From contig JAAAKB020000011.1 of NCBI GenBank assembly GCA_010014835.2, positions 424,784 to 446,346 of the forward strand: a stretch of DNA of 21,563 nucleotides, in the 5' to 3' direction. Positions 1 to 9,290 of the stretch are shown piece after piece. The translations under genes and the position numbers were made by a program. The notes under the pieces were generated by a model. It saw only the letters and a program-made list of their open reading frames with translations, was not told where the DNA came from and searched no databases. The DNA is from Apostichopus leukothele (lineage: Eukaryota; Echinodermata; Holothuroidea; Aspidochirotida; Stichopodidae). Each line of letters opens with the position of its first letter. Within the stretch, counting starts at the first letter, position 1.

Positions 1-290
1 ATTCCAACTTTCTGCTCATCTTCTTCTCTTTGAACATTGACATAATGTTTATTTCTTCCTGTTGCTTTGCCACCTTTTCCCATAACTGTGGCTTGTGTCC
101 ATTCATCATCTTCTTGAAGACGATACTTTATCTTTGTGTTAACATTGGGTACATCAATTTTGGTTAATATCGTATTCTCAGGATTTGCCTGTTGCTGTGG
201 TTGATTTTCAGGCAACTCTTGTTCATCATTCGCTATTTCCATATACAGTACATTCCTGGATTCCATATGCCGTCCCCAAATGTTAAAATG
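1..290 (-). mobile_element. Ty1/copia-like retroelement Pol fragment (fossil), cut by window edge
   Basis: Read on the minus strand, this stretch stays open and gives a peptide with the segments KIKYRLQEDDEWTQATVMG, then KGGKATGRNKHYVNVQ. From memory, animal copia-type polyproteins carry a similar motif (a YR..D..EW..A.V..R.GKATG.N..YNV pattern) in the linker between integrase and reverse transcriptase. No integrase or reverse transcriptase core is visible, because the window ends where the reverse transcriptase would follow. It is treated as a fossil fragment. Family assignment rests on one motif and no search, so confidence is moderate to low. The upstream limit near 290 is approximate. Confidence 0.45.
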
Positions 291-625
291 TCCCTGGAAT
301 CTCACTGATTTCATGCATTGTTTGCAGATCATAACAGAACTTTGTCTATAGAACTGTCCCGAATTTCGCACAATAGGTGATTAGTTTAAAGTTTAACTTG
401 TTATTGTTTGTTCCCTTGTTTCCTGGAAAGAGCTTAAATGTGTGAAGTCGTGATTTTTGACGAGTAACTTACTGAGTTTTACGTATTAGAGGAATAAACA
501 TAAAGTTAGATACCACCCATAAAGTCCAAAAATGAGGTCAACCTCAAAACCTTTTCCTGACTACCTGAAAAATTATGGTCACCTTCTTATTCTAAGAGAC
601 TAACTTTGGTCAGCTTGCGGCTTTG
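291..625. other. Intergenic, no gene seen
   Basis: AT-rich sequence with no convincing coding signal. A TG-starting stretch just beside the copia-like fragment could be element-derived, but I see no matching terminal repeat inside the window. Confidence 0.4.
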
Positions 626-689
626 ATAAGCCAATGATGGCTTATTCGCGAGTTCCTGCTTACAGGAGGATTAAAAATACATACATACA
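626..689 (+). mobile_element. 3' end of a SINE or LINE-type retroposon (double hairpin plus ATAC tail)
   Basis: Two perfect short hairpins sit in a row: ATAAGCC/GGCTTAT with a 6-nt loop (626-645), and TCCTG/CAGGA with a CTTA loop (654-667). They are followed by GGATTAAAAATACATACATAC. A conserved terminal stem-loop plus a short tandem tail is the usual 3' end of CR1/L2-mobilised retroposons and their SINEs. The body lies upstream on the plus strand, but its 5' end cannot be placed and I see no tRNA-type promoter boxes. Whether it is a SINE or a truncated LINE end is open. Confidence 0.5.
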
Positions 690-2082
690 ATTCATTATAT
701 TTAGGCATGCGATTCCATGTGCTGTGCTACACTCTCAGTGAAGTGACTCATGGTGATCTACTGAGCAGTCTTGACTCCGGGCAGATTTTCTCCTTTAATT
801 TGACTAATGTATTAACTTTTAATTGAAATGTATCTGCATCATTTAGTATAACTGACGTTATTTGACCATGTGACTCAATCACAGTTGACTTGACCTGACT
901 TGTGACTTGAGCCATAGGTGACTCCAGTGTTTTGGCAGCAACAGTGTAATGTTCAGCATCGTGACAGTCATCATTCAGATTCGGGCGACGACTGTTTTTG
1001 TGAATTCTTTATCGAAGAAGTAACTACGAGGAAAGAGAAATATTTTTTAGTAAACTCCTGCTCATAAAAACATTCAGACTGATCTGGAAAAAACACAACG
1101 ACTGGATTGTATGGCGCGCCATTTGTGCCAAACTATTATGCCGTCGAAAGTCAATTATGTCTCATTTTGTCGTCTCACAGTATTACGTTATTTCGCAGAC
1201 GGCACAATGCCGTAAACTCATTGGTCTCATTATTTCAGAGATGATAATATTGGTGCTGTGCTGTCCAAAAGTTATATTGAAAAATTAAAGCTGCCCACCC
1301 GGTAAGTTCTTCTTCTTTGTTACTCTGATATTACAGAGCCATATACACATGCAGACAGTGTTGGAACTAACACTTAAGTTTGCTCGAATACTTCCGGGAT
1401 GAAAAGGTGTAGGTTTTTATCCAAAACGTCGACATTAGGACTTCGTCCGAAGACAAACATCGGCTAATACCATAAGGAGTTAAGTCTGCTGTTTGATGGA
1501 TCGGTATACAGTCAATGGCTATAAATTTAGATTCGTGGGTGGCGGTATCTAATGTCAAGCCGAAGTCGATACCAATCGATCTCAAACAGTATAACGCAAA
1601 TAGACGTGGTTCTTAGTACACCAATGTTGTGGAATTACAATGAATTAAAAAACAAATGCCACACTCGTGACCATGTTCTAATTTGCTTTGTTCCATGTAC
1701 TTTTCCATTCCCAAACTTAATTCCTCACATTTTTTAAAATATTTTTCTTGGAGATGGGTATACCGATTTTGCACTCAAGTGTTGTATCTGAAATGTTGAA
1801 ACTTTATGAGCATGACATAATTTTGGCATTGCTGTCAGCATCAACACTGTTAACATTCTACATTGAAGATATGAGAAGAAGAAGAAAAAATAGGAAAAAA
1901 ACGACGTTTCAGGTCATAGTGACTCTATAAAGTGACATCACAAGTTTGCAAAATGAGAGCCCACAAACGAATTTTATTACAGTATATCTCTCAAACGGAG
2001 CAAGAATTTTATTAGCTGTTTTGAGGCAGTTGTTCATCACTTAGCTAAAGATGATGGTTTGGTTTGTGTCATCTTTAAAGCT
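690..2082. other. Intergenic, no gene supported
   Basis: Only short chance ORFs of 60-72 codons are present. The one at 1748-1930 ends in a basic run (RRRRKNRKK) that faintly recalls the basic N-terminus of Harbinger-type nucleases, but it is too short to call. A donor-like GGTAAGTTC lies at about 1301, with no exon I can attach to it. Confidence 0.4.
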
Positions 2083-2330
2083 ACTGTCACACAGCGTCCG
2101 GTGCATATCATGCATGTGTGATATAGAGCGAGATCATTGCCAAGCGCCTCAGAGCCTCCTCTTTCCACCTCTTACTCCCTTTCTGTACCGCTCTGAAGTT
2201 CAAAATCCTTAATAGCGACACATATTATACGTCTAAGCTGTAGTGACGTCACGGACATTTCGCTCTACGTGTGGCGTGTGTGCTACCACAGAAATTTCCT
2301 GCTACAGTCACTGTACTATTTCTGTGGTTA
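2083..2330. repeat. Palindromic patch, possible non-autonomous DNA transposon remnant
   Basis: TAGAGCGAGAT (2124-2134) and ATTTCGCTCTA (2257-2267) are inverted copies with one mismatch. To the right, CCACAGAAAT (2286-2295) pairs perfectly with ATTTCTGTGG (2318-2327), and this encloses a second palindrome, TACAGT-C-ACTGTA (2303-2315). CA-rich flanks on the left (from about 2083) resemble the inverted right side only loosely. Nested inverted repeats of this size fit a decayed MITE. No target-site duplication could be fixed, so the limits are approximate. Confidence 0.3.
2244..2251. promoter_or_regulatory. Perfect CRE palindrome TGACGTCA
   Basis: This is the full 8-bp consensus for CREB/ATF bZIP factors. 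It lies inside the palindromic patch and far from any recognised gene start, so a regulatory role is doubtful. Confidence 0.25.
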
Positions 2331-4893
2331 ATCCCACTGATCTATTTTGGCGTGCCTTGCTTCTCAGGTCGTGATCATGCACGCTTAAAAACATGATTCC
2401 CCTCTAGATAGAGTCTGTAAAAAGTATAGTGTTAACATATTTCTTTAGTACTACAGTTTTAAAAATAATGTTAGTAATTATTTAAATATTTTCAATTGAT
2501 TTATTATTTTTTAATTGGGAAAATATGCCATAAGATTTTCGATTTGTTATATATAATCATCTATCTGACCAACGGCAGCTCTTTTCTAAACACAACCGAG
2601 GAAGTCGCTGTGCTATATACAGGCGTGAAAGATAAAGGTTTGTAGACCAAAACTTCGGAATGTTCGTGTGCGTATGTTAAAGTGCCGCATCGGTTTAGTA
2701 ATACGTAGAAACATAGTAAAGATTTATTAATATTCTTTGCGTAAGCATCGACATGTTACAATGTTATATTATATGATGTTCGGCCTAAGTTACCGTCACT
2801 TTTTTTAGTCGTTAGCGCAGGCGCCCACGAATGTGCATGTGATACACTGATAGTAAAGGGTAGGCCTAAGCTTCTAAGTTCTATGTAGCCTTTGTAGGTG
2901 AGGTCCGGCTGTATACCGATATATTCGATGATAGTCTTGTCAGTATTGTTATCGTAGTCATACCGACGGTATTGCTCTCTGCATATTACCGATATACAGA
3001 AAGACCGGTAGACACAAACATACCGATAACATAAACCATTGCCGACTGTACATGAACACTGTACTGTCAAGTGTCATTACCACACGATGACTGTACATCT
3101 ACATCATAATCATATATGTACACTCTACAATACCACATAGCTCTCATTGCAGGAAACCTAGTTTTCCCCCGCACCTTCTCAGAGCGGTTGTCCGTGGGTT
3201 GGAAGAGAGGATAATTTCAAGAAAAATACAACATAACACCCCCATCTTATAATTTAACACAAGTCCATAACAACCAATCACAGTTAATTTGTTAAATGCT
3301 CACTATATTTTTGGAAATGTCCCCTTATGTGTACTATTGGTAGGGCAAAATTTTACAAAAATATGGCAGACTTGTAACATAAACACCTGTTTACCAACCA
3401 TTGTGTACCGGGTCAAACCCAAAGAATCAATGACCAAGATTCCTCATTGTATTTTGCTCCTCTCCAACGTTAACACTGTCAAAAGACGAATACAACTTCA
3501 AGAATACAACTGTATTTCTACAGTGAAAAGTTTTTAACAACTTGTTAAACTGTACCCACCAAACTGCGCTATCCTTGTACACACAGCGAAAAAGATGCAT
3601 ACTACCACCACACCACCACCACTCTACCCGCCTAAACATCACTGGTAGTAATCAGTCATGAAATAAATAACTGGAAAGGGGAAACTAGCCAGCGTTCAAT
3701 GTAGCCAGTATTGCATGGTAAAATGTGACGCACTTCTCGGCACTTGCGATGCAATTCTAAAAATGTATAGCGTAAAAACTTAGAGCTGCATATAGAAAAG
3801 ATTAAAAAATGACCAGCACACTTTTCAAGAGTGTCTTCATGAATGTTTTCCCACCTTCCTCCATGTTAATATTTAGGCATTTGTTCCTTGGTTTTGAGCT
3901 GTAAAAAGATTGGATGAGAGATGGAACACAGGCATTTTTTCTCCTGCAAAGTTAAATTTTTTCACCAAAAATATTTTGGCCATTTTAAATGAATGAAAAA
4001 TGTTGCTGCAAAAATTGGGATGTCTTACAGTATTATCGGTATTGATTTTATGGTATGTTGATATGTTGCCGATTCTGAATCGTGTGTATGTATCTAGGCT
4101 TTGGACATACCATCATATCTCTCAGCTACATAGTGCATTAATATCTCTATCACAATGATGGATGGATAGATGGTTTTAAGTCCCATTAAAAAATCAATTC
4201 TCATTTCTTTGGTCATAGGTTGAGGAACCAACAGATCTGTATCAACTCATATTGCAGCGTACTTTAAAGTGCTGCTTTGATGACTAGGTGGACAACATCG
4301 CTGATCTTGTAAGCAGAGAAGTCAAGCTGAGTGCTCTACATTGTAAGGTTTACGGGTAAGGTTGCTTGGTCACCCTGAAGTTTCTGATACCAATGGAATA
4401 GTCTGTCACAGTTGACTGTGTTTTCACGAAATGCCATTTGGGAAGGTGTTGTTTGCTATGATTAAAAAAAAAGCTGTCAAGAGAACTCACAATTGTGGGT
4501 TGAGTGTGGTTGCTTAACTTGAAATAAGCAAGGTTTTTATCAGTGCGCAGCAATTGGGTTAGTGTAAGTTGTCATGTGAGCTTGGCCGTTGTTCATTGCT
4601 GTTGTTGGCAAAGGCTGAACACCCATGTGAGAATAAAGCGGCTGTACGTTGCATATATTTTTTCGATGATTAACTTACATTGATGCGAGCACCAGTGGTA
4701 TATGTAAGGATTTGTGTAAGATACATAGCTGATCACCTCACAGATGCGAAATGCCATTGTTCACAAATATGTCGCTTCTAGATAGCAGTCTGCAAAATGT
4801 GACGGATATATCTCATCGATCCATTCGCAGAATTGAAGGTCTGCGAATCTTGTGTGATAGATAGATACAAATTGCTTGCAAATAAGTTTCTTT
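2331..4893. other. Intergenic, upstream of the first ZC3H10 paralogue
   Basis: AT-rich DNA with chance ORFs only. Repeated ACCGATA-type words occur at about 2915-3030, and a similar word recurs near 4035. A short (GGAT)n-like run lies at about 4155-4173. Any promoter or 5' non-coding exon of the first ZC3H10 gene should lie here, but I could not place it. Confidence 0.4.
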
Positions 4894-4895
4894 AG
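4886..4895 (+). promoter_or_regulatory. Candidate splice acceptor before the first ZC3H10 paralogue
   Basis: GTTTCTTTAG ends in AG at 4894-4895, 90 nt before the start codon. It could end a 5'UTR intron, leaving the whole CDS in one exon. The call rests on consensus only. Confidence 0.3.
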
Positions 4896-4984
4896 CTGTT
4901 GGAGCAAAAAAAAATTAAAAGGATTGATTCATTGGAGCATCTTATTTTTCTCGCAACAGAAAAGTGCGCTGACGCCTTTACACC

Positions 4985-5755
4985 ATGGATTCTGCAAATG
5001 AGGATAAGTATAATATCAATGCTGGCGGGCAGCAAAAGGGCGACGTCTGCCGCGATTTCCTGCGAAAAGTCTGCAACCGTGGCAAAAATTGCAAGTTCCT
5101 TCATCCCGATAATGCCGAAAAGAAGTTGGAGTTTTGTCATGACTTTCAAAATTCAATATGCCGGCGCCGCAACTGCAGGTTCATCCACTGCACGCGTGAC
5201 GAAGAATCCCATTACCAGGAGAATGGCAACCTCCCTTCCAGCTCCGATGATGTAGGAAGCAGAGGCTCCAGTAATAGAGGCCGGCAACCCAGCACGGGGG
5301 ATATAGGGCTGTGCCGCGACTTTCTGAAGGGGAAGTGCCCCCGAGGTGCAGGTTGCAAGTTCCGCCACCAGAGTCAGGGAGATTTGGATTATGAACGTAT
5401 GCGGGAGGGTCCAGTACGGGGGGGTCGGGGTGGTTGGGGTCCTCCGGACGACTATCAGTATGAATTTGACAGATCCAGACGGCTTCAGAGTTTGGATGTC
5501 CTCCGCGCTTACTCTCGCTACGGAAGGCCTTCTTCATACGAGGGATCGAGCTATCTCGATTTTGAAAACGGCCGCTCTAGCTCCATCCGCGACTTAGAAG
5601 ACGATAACGCCAGGCTGAGACAGAAGGTTGACTTGCTGCGCAAACAAGTGGATGATCTCACCGCGACCAACGAGGTTCTCTTGCAGCAGAACGCACAGCT
5701 TAGAACGGGCAAAACAGAAGTGGCGCAAGTGCAGCTTGCGATGGTTGGACAGTAA
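4985..5755 (+). CDS. ZC3H10-like CCCH zinc-finger protein, short paralogue (256 aa)
   Basis: Three CCCH fingers are visible: C22-C30-C36-H40 (CX7CX5CX3H), C51-C59-C64-H68 (CX7CX4CX3H) and C110-C118-C124-H128 (CX7CX5CX3H). An RGG-type patch follows (R145-W151), then a coiled coil at about 201-240 containing LTATNEVLLQQNAQLR. This order and the CRDFLR/FCHDFQN/CRDFLKG contexts match vertebrate ZC3H10, a nucleic-acid-binding protein. I chose the ATG for its strong context (CACCATGG) and an in-frame TGA at 4970-4972 just upstream. The CDS is intronless. Human ZC3H10 is about 434 aa, and this protein stops about 16 residues after the coiled coil, so the usual Pro/Ala-rich tail is missing. The closest relative in the window is the same-strand paralogue 2.4 kb downstream. 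Family assignment is firm. The function of the short form is unknown. Confidence 0.92.
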   Translation: MDSANEDKYNINAGGQQKGDVCRDFLRKVCNRGKNCKFLHPDNAEKKLEFCHDFQNSICRRRNCRFIHCTRDEESHYQENGNLPSSSDDVGSRGSSNRGRQPSTGDIGLCRDFLKGKCPRGAGCKFRHQSQGDLDYERMREGPVRGGRGGWGPPDDYQYEFDRSRRLQSLDVLRAYSRYGRPSSYEGSSYLDFENGRSSSIRDLEDDNARLRQKVDLLRKQVDDLTATNEVLLQQNAQLRTGKTEVAQVQLAMVGQ

Positions 5756-7689
5756 ATTGGGAACATTTAGACCCCCCCTACCCCACCCCTGTAAATAAGG
5801 GGAGTCACTTCCTTTTAACTTTTCTTAGTTGCTCTCTCAGAAAGATCTGCTTCGTTTAAATGGGTCGTTAAGATGGGATGCTGCTGCTTGACCATGCTGA
5901 ACTGTGTATGCATTTTGATCTGCTTAGTTAGCTGCTGGTAGATGCAACAGTAGTCTGTATTCACTACTCCTTCAATCGGAGCGGCGTTCTCATGACTTTA
6001 TAATAACATTGTACATGGACAGATTAATGATAGCAATTATCTTAATGATGAATGTATATAGTACCCGTGTAGACAAGTTTCAGTGTCGATGCAGGTCGCA
6101 CACGCCATTTGCCTACGATTTAATATCTTTTGCTTTTCTGCCAAAACGAAGCGATTGTCATCTAGTATCTTAAAATGCAGTACAGTTAATATATTATCCA
6201 ATCAGTGGAAAAGCAGCTGCAGAGACAACAATTATGTTATGTTTAGTTTAAATCGCAGTATCTTACCCGCTAACTCTAATTATGGTTGTTTTGAAGGCAG
6301 TGTTATCTTTGTCAGGTTTACATCTTGAAACTGATCGCACTGGGTCGTGTTTTATATCATCCTCTTGACAAATTTTTGCTTTACTTTCTATTTCATGAAA
6401 TCTTGTTGATTAATCTTTGACATGTTTTAGGTCTGAAATGTACAAAACAACATGCAGGTTTTTTTTCTTTTTTCTTCTGTGGATTGTTGCTTTCTTAATA
6501 AAGATCCCATTCATGAAAAATGTCTGCCAACATTCAATTCCCTTGATTAAATATCAGCTGTTATATAACGAGCATTCCTGAAGAAAGCATTTTTCAAAAT
6601 AACGCAATTTAAGCGAAAGTTGGCATTTGTAAAAGGACCCTCTGTCCCGACTTAAACTTTGATCTCACATTGCTTAGACAGATAACATAAGATTGTACAG
6701 TTTTGATTTAATGTAGTTTTTATACCATCGTTCTCTTTATCATTCCTTTGCAAGGACTTAAATTGCTGTTTTTTCCAACCATCGAGAAGGAGAGTACCGA
6801 GACTTTAACAATCATAAATAATCCTGGAAAAGTTTGCATTTTTAAGATTTTACTGTGGTTTTTTGTCTGTTGTTACCAACAAAAAAAAAGTATCGGTTGA
6901 CAGCTACAGTACAAACATTTTCTATATATTGATCTTCCTTTTGATTCAGTAAACGCAGTAGTAGATTCTTTGGATTGGTTCCTAAGTTTGGTCGTGAATA
7001 AATGTTTTTTAATTTCCTGAAATGGAACAACTGTTTTTGTTTCTCTATAATTTCCATGTTTTTCCCCCTCCCTCCATTTCCTTGTCACTTTCTTCTTGTT
7101 CTGGTGCTTGTTGTATATTATGTCATATGTTCTCTTTTTCATATTTTTGGTGGAAATGTACATTCCATCTCCTACGATGCATCTCGGAGACGAAGAACGG
7201 ATAATACGGTTGCCGTAGCTTACTACACAACCAACAATGGGACGACTGTGTACACGTAGAGTACCTTGTGACTATGTAGAAACTCTGTGAAGTCAGTTGC
7301 TGCTGAAAGAATTAGCGTATCAAAAAAATGACTGACTGTCCCTTGGAAACATTTGATCCCTTCCCCCTACCCCTCTTCCAAAGATCTAACACAATTACAC
7401 TGAAAAGGTTATCATACATGTGTAAGCTTGTAGCTGGAAAGGTAATAAAAGTTGTGCCAGTTTGTCAAATTATTAGCTGGGTTAATGAACCTTTTTGAGT
7501 TCTTGAACTGGTGATTTCTGGATGGTAGAATTTGGTTAAAAAAAAAAAAAATCTTTGTTTCCAGTTGAGTTCCATATTGTCATCAGTAGCATCTGTTTAT
7601 CTCATTGAAATGACCTTTTCCCTACACAGCCTTCACACTGTCTAACTCATTCACTTCCAAACTTTCACAACATATACTTCCATCTTCAA
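5756..7689. other. Short-paralogue 3'UTR and intergenic DNA
   Basis: A C-rich stretch follows the stop (5770-5790), then AT-rich DNA without a supported gene. AATAAA signals occur at 6497-6502, 6997-7002 and 7444-7449, and the first is a reasonable end for the short ZC3H10 transcript. A 14-A run lies at 7538-7551. The ORF at 7002-7259 has a hydrophobic start and an odd tyrosine/threonine-rich end, but it resembles no protein I know. Confidence 0.45.
6497..6502 (+). terminator. Candidate polyadenylation signal AATAAA (short ZC3H10 paralogue)
   Basis: First perfect AATAAA downstream of the 256-codon CDS, about 740 nt after its stop. Later copies at 6997 and 7444 are alternatives. Confidence 0.4.
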
Positions 7690-7800
7690 CGCTGAATTTG
7701 CAGTTGGAAACACTTTGAGAAAGGAGCAACGAAAGTGTTGGCCAGAATTGGATTTGAACCAATGACCTTTGAATCCCCTCCTTGTAACCAAAAAGAAAAA
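7690..7800 (-). mobile_element. tRNA-derived SINE remnant
   Basis: On the minus strand, GGTTCAAATCC (plus 7750-7760) is a perfect match to the RNA polymerase III B box. It sits in an intact T-arm: ATTGG, loop TTCAAAT, CCAAT (plus 7747-7763). The following bases on the minus strand (TCTGGCCAACA) look like the 3' acceptor side of a tRNA running into a SINE body. I see no convincing A box or cloverleaf 5' half upstream, so this is not a functional tRNA. The limits are approximate. Confidence 0.5.
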
Positions 7801-8018
7801 AAACGATTTGATCTTTTCCAAGTTTTGTATACAATTTTCCCGATTAGTTTTTCATCCACTTTTGTAATGAGTGCTTTGATTGTTGTTTTAGCATGACAGA
7901 GACATGACAGAGATATGAGAGACCACAAAAAAAAAGAGGGGGTTGATTTCATCTCTGAATGGATCAAAGCCAAAACCTGCAAGCTTGTGTGTCGTTTGTT
8001 GGTGAGTCTTAAATTCTT

Positions 8019-8028
8019 ATTTTTGCAG
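8019..8028 (+). promoter_or_regulatory. Candidate splice acceptor before the long ZC3H10 paralogue
   Basis: A T-rich tract ending TTTTTGCAG (AG at 8027-8028) is a strong acceptor consensus 125 nt before the start codon. As with the first paralogue, this would leave the whole CDS in one exon behind a 5'UTR intron. Confidence 0.4.
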
Positions 8029-8072
8029 TCGTAAATTAATGTCATTAATTAGGTTTTATTCTTGACCAACAG

Positions 8073-8129
8073 ATGCTTGTTTCCGTTGCACTCTGCCGCC
8101 ACGCCTCGCACAATGCAGCCATGTTTTAG
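8073..8129 (+). promoter_or_regulatory. Upstream ORF of 18 codons in the long ZC3H10 leader
   Basis: ATG at 8073 opens an 18-codon frame ending TTTTAG at 8129, 24 nt before the main start. A second in-frame ATG at 8121 gives a two-codon uORF. If the exon starts at the acceptor ending at 8028, this uORF is in the mRNA and could damp translation. That is inference. Confidence 0.3.
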
Positions 8130-8153
8130 CACTGACGCAGCAGCTGCAGCAGC

Positions 8154-9290
8154 ATGAGTGACCACGAGAATAGTGAGGAAATCTGCAGAGACTATTTGCG
8201 CAAGGCTTGCACCCGCGGCAGCAGCTGCAAGTTCAGGCACCCCCGAGGCACAGACAAAATGTACCAGTTCTGTCGTGACTATCAGAACAGCTTTTGCCAT
8301 CGAGTCAATTGCAAGTTCATACACTGCTCGGCAGAAGCCGAAGACTATTACAAGGAGACCGGTCATCTGCCCCGGTCACTCGAGAGGGAGGCCTCCCCGG
8401 AGAGTTGGAGCGCCAAGAGCGACCGTCAGATCCCCCTCTGCAAGGACTTTCTGAGCGGACAGTGCAAGCGGGGGATGAAATGTAAATACCGCCATCGTAG
8501 CATCGGGGACATCGAGTACGAGGACCGGAGGCGCAGCAGTGGCAGCTCATCTTACCAGCAGGAGACCCGGATTAAATCATCACGTGACTCACCGCGAGAG
8601 AGCTCACCGTTCGACGAATACAGCCACGACATCGCACGGAGGCGGATCACTTCAGAGCTGCCCTTCTACTCCAGGCAGAGCCGTCTCGATGAGTACGCCA
8701 GCGGGGGCAGCATCTACTACGAGATCCCACGGACACGCTCCATCCGAGACTACGAAGAGGAGAACCTAAGGCTTCACCGCAAGCTGGAGGACCTGCGGAA
8801 GCAGGTGGATGACCTGACAGCTACCAACGAGGTACTCCTGGAGCAGAATGCTCGCCTCCGGACCATCAAGAGTGACGTGTCCGCCGTGTTGCTGGCCGAG
8901 TCGCACCTGGTCAGGTCGACTTCGACCATCACCCCAGCACAGGTACACTTGACCGCTGCCACAGCAGGGGTAGTCCCTTACCCCGCCCGCGTGCCTGCCG
9001 CTGCACCGACGGCCGCTCAGGTCGCCACAGCCAATCCTACAGCACAGGTCATTACAGCAGAGCTGCAAGGCTTGCCAGTGTCTATTGCTTCAGCAGGTGG
9101 TATCCCCACAGCTTCCCTACCCTCTGTTATGTCCCCACAGGTTCCCTCCCACTCCTCTGTGCCACCCTCTGTCTGTGTAACCTCTTCACTAATGACGTAT
9201 CCTCTCCCTACTCTGCGAAATGTTGCCACGGTTACAGTGCCTAATGTTGCCACGGTCAATGTTCCAACACCCAATCGGCTGGGACCGTAG
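8154..9290 (+). CDS. ZC3H10-like CCCH zinc-finger protein, long paralogue (378 aa)
   Basis: Three fingers are visible: C11-C19-C25-H29, C40-C48-C53-H57 and C96-C104-C110-H114, with the same spacings as the neighbouring paralogue. A Ser/Arg-rich linker (about 115-195) leads to a coiled coil at 197-238 with DLTATNEVLLEQNARLR, matching human ZC3H10 (LLATNEVLLEQNAQFR). The tail (250-378) is low-complexity Ala/Val/Thr/Pro, and LMTYPLPT resembles the MVTYPIAS near the human C-terminus. An in-frame TGA at 8133-8135 makes this ATG the first possible start. The CDS is intronless, as in vertebrates. A 24-nt direct repeat encodes NVATV twice near the end. Human ZC3H10 has been linked to mitochondrial function and transcription in mammals, but the role here is unknown. 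This is the more ortholog-like copy. Confidence 0.94.
   Translation: MSDHENSEEICRDYLRKACTRGSSCKFRHPRGTDKMYQFCRDYQNSFCHRVNCKFIHCSAEAEDYYKETGHLPRSLEREASPESWSAKSDRQIPLCKDFLSGQCKRGMKCKYRHRSIGDIEYEDRRRSSGSSSYQQETRIKSSRDSPRESSPFDEYSHDIARRRITSELPFYSRQSRLDEYASGGSIYYEIPRTRSIRDYEEENLRLHRKLEDLRKQVDDLTATNEVLLEQNARLRTIKSDVSAVLLAESHLVRSTSTITPAQVHLTAATAGVVPYPARVPAAAPTAAQVATANPTAQVITAELQGLPVSIASAGGIPTASLPSVMSPQVPSHSSVPPSVCVTSSLMTYPLPTLRNVATVTVPNVATVNVPTPNRLGP
9219..9256 (+). repeat. 24-nt period direct repeat in the long ZC3H10 tail
   Basis: AATGTTGCCACGGT occurs at 9219-9232 and again at 9243-9256, encoding NVATV in both copies. The period is eight codons, so gain or loss of a copy keeps frame. Confidence 0.7.

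Noticed and set aside
1301-1337. Donor GGTAAGTTC and acceptor ATATTACAG 36 bp apart
   Set aside because: Too short for an animal intron, and no coding frame is joined by it.
1748-1930. 60-codon ORF with an RRRRKNRKK run, reminiscent of a Harbinger nuclease N-terminus
   Set aside because: Too short, no catalytic domain follows, and the basic run comes from a GAAGAA purine tract.
2756-3070. 104-codon minus-strand ORF
   Set aside because: Built from ACCGATA-type repeated words, with irregular composition and no recognisable domain.
7002-7259. 85-codon ORF with a hydrophobic N-terminus
   Set aside because: The hydrophobic part comes from a T/C-rich tract typical of a 3'UTR. The hydrophilic end is curious but unsupported.
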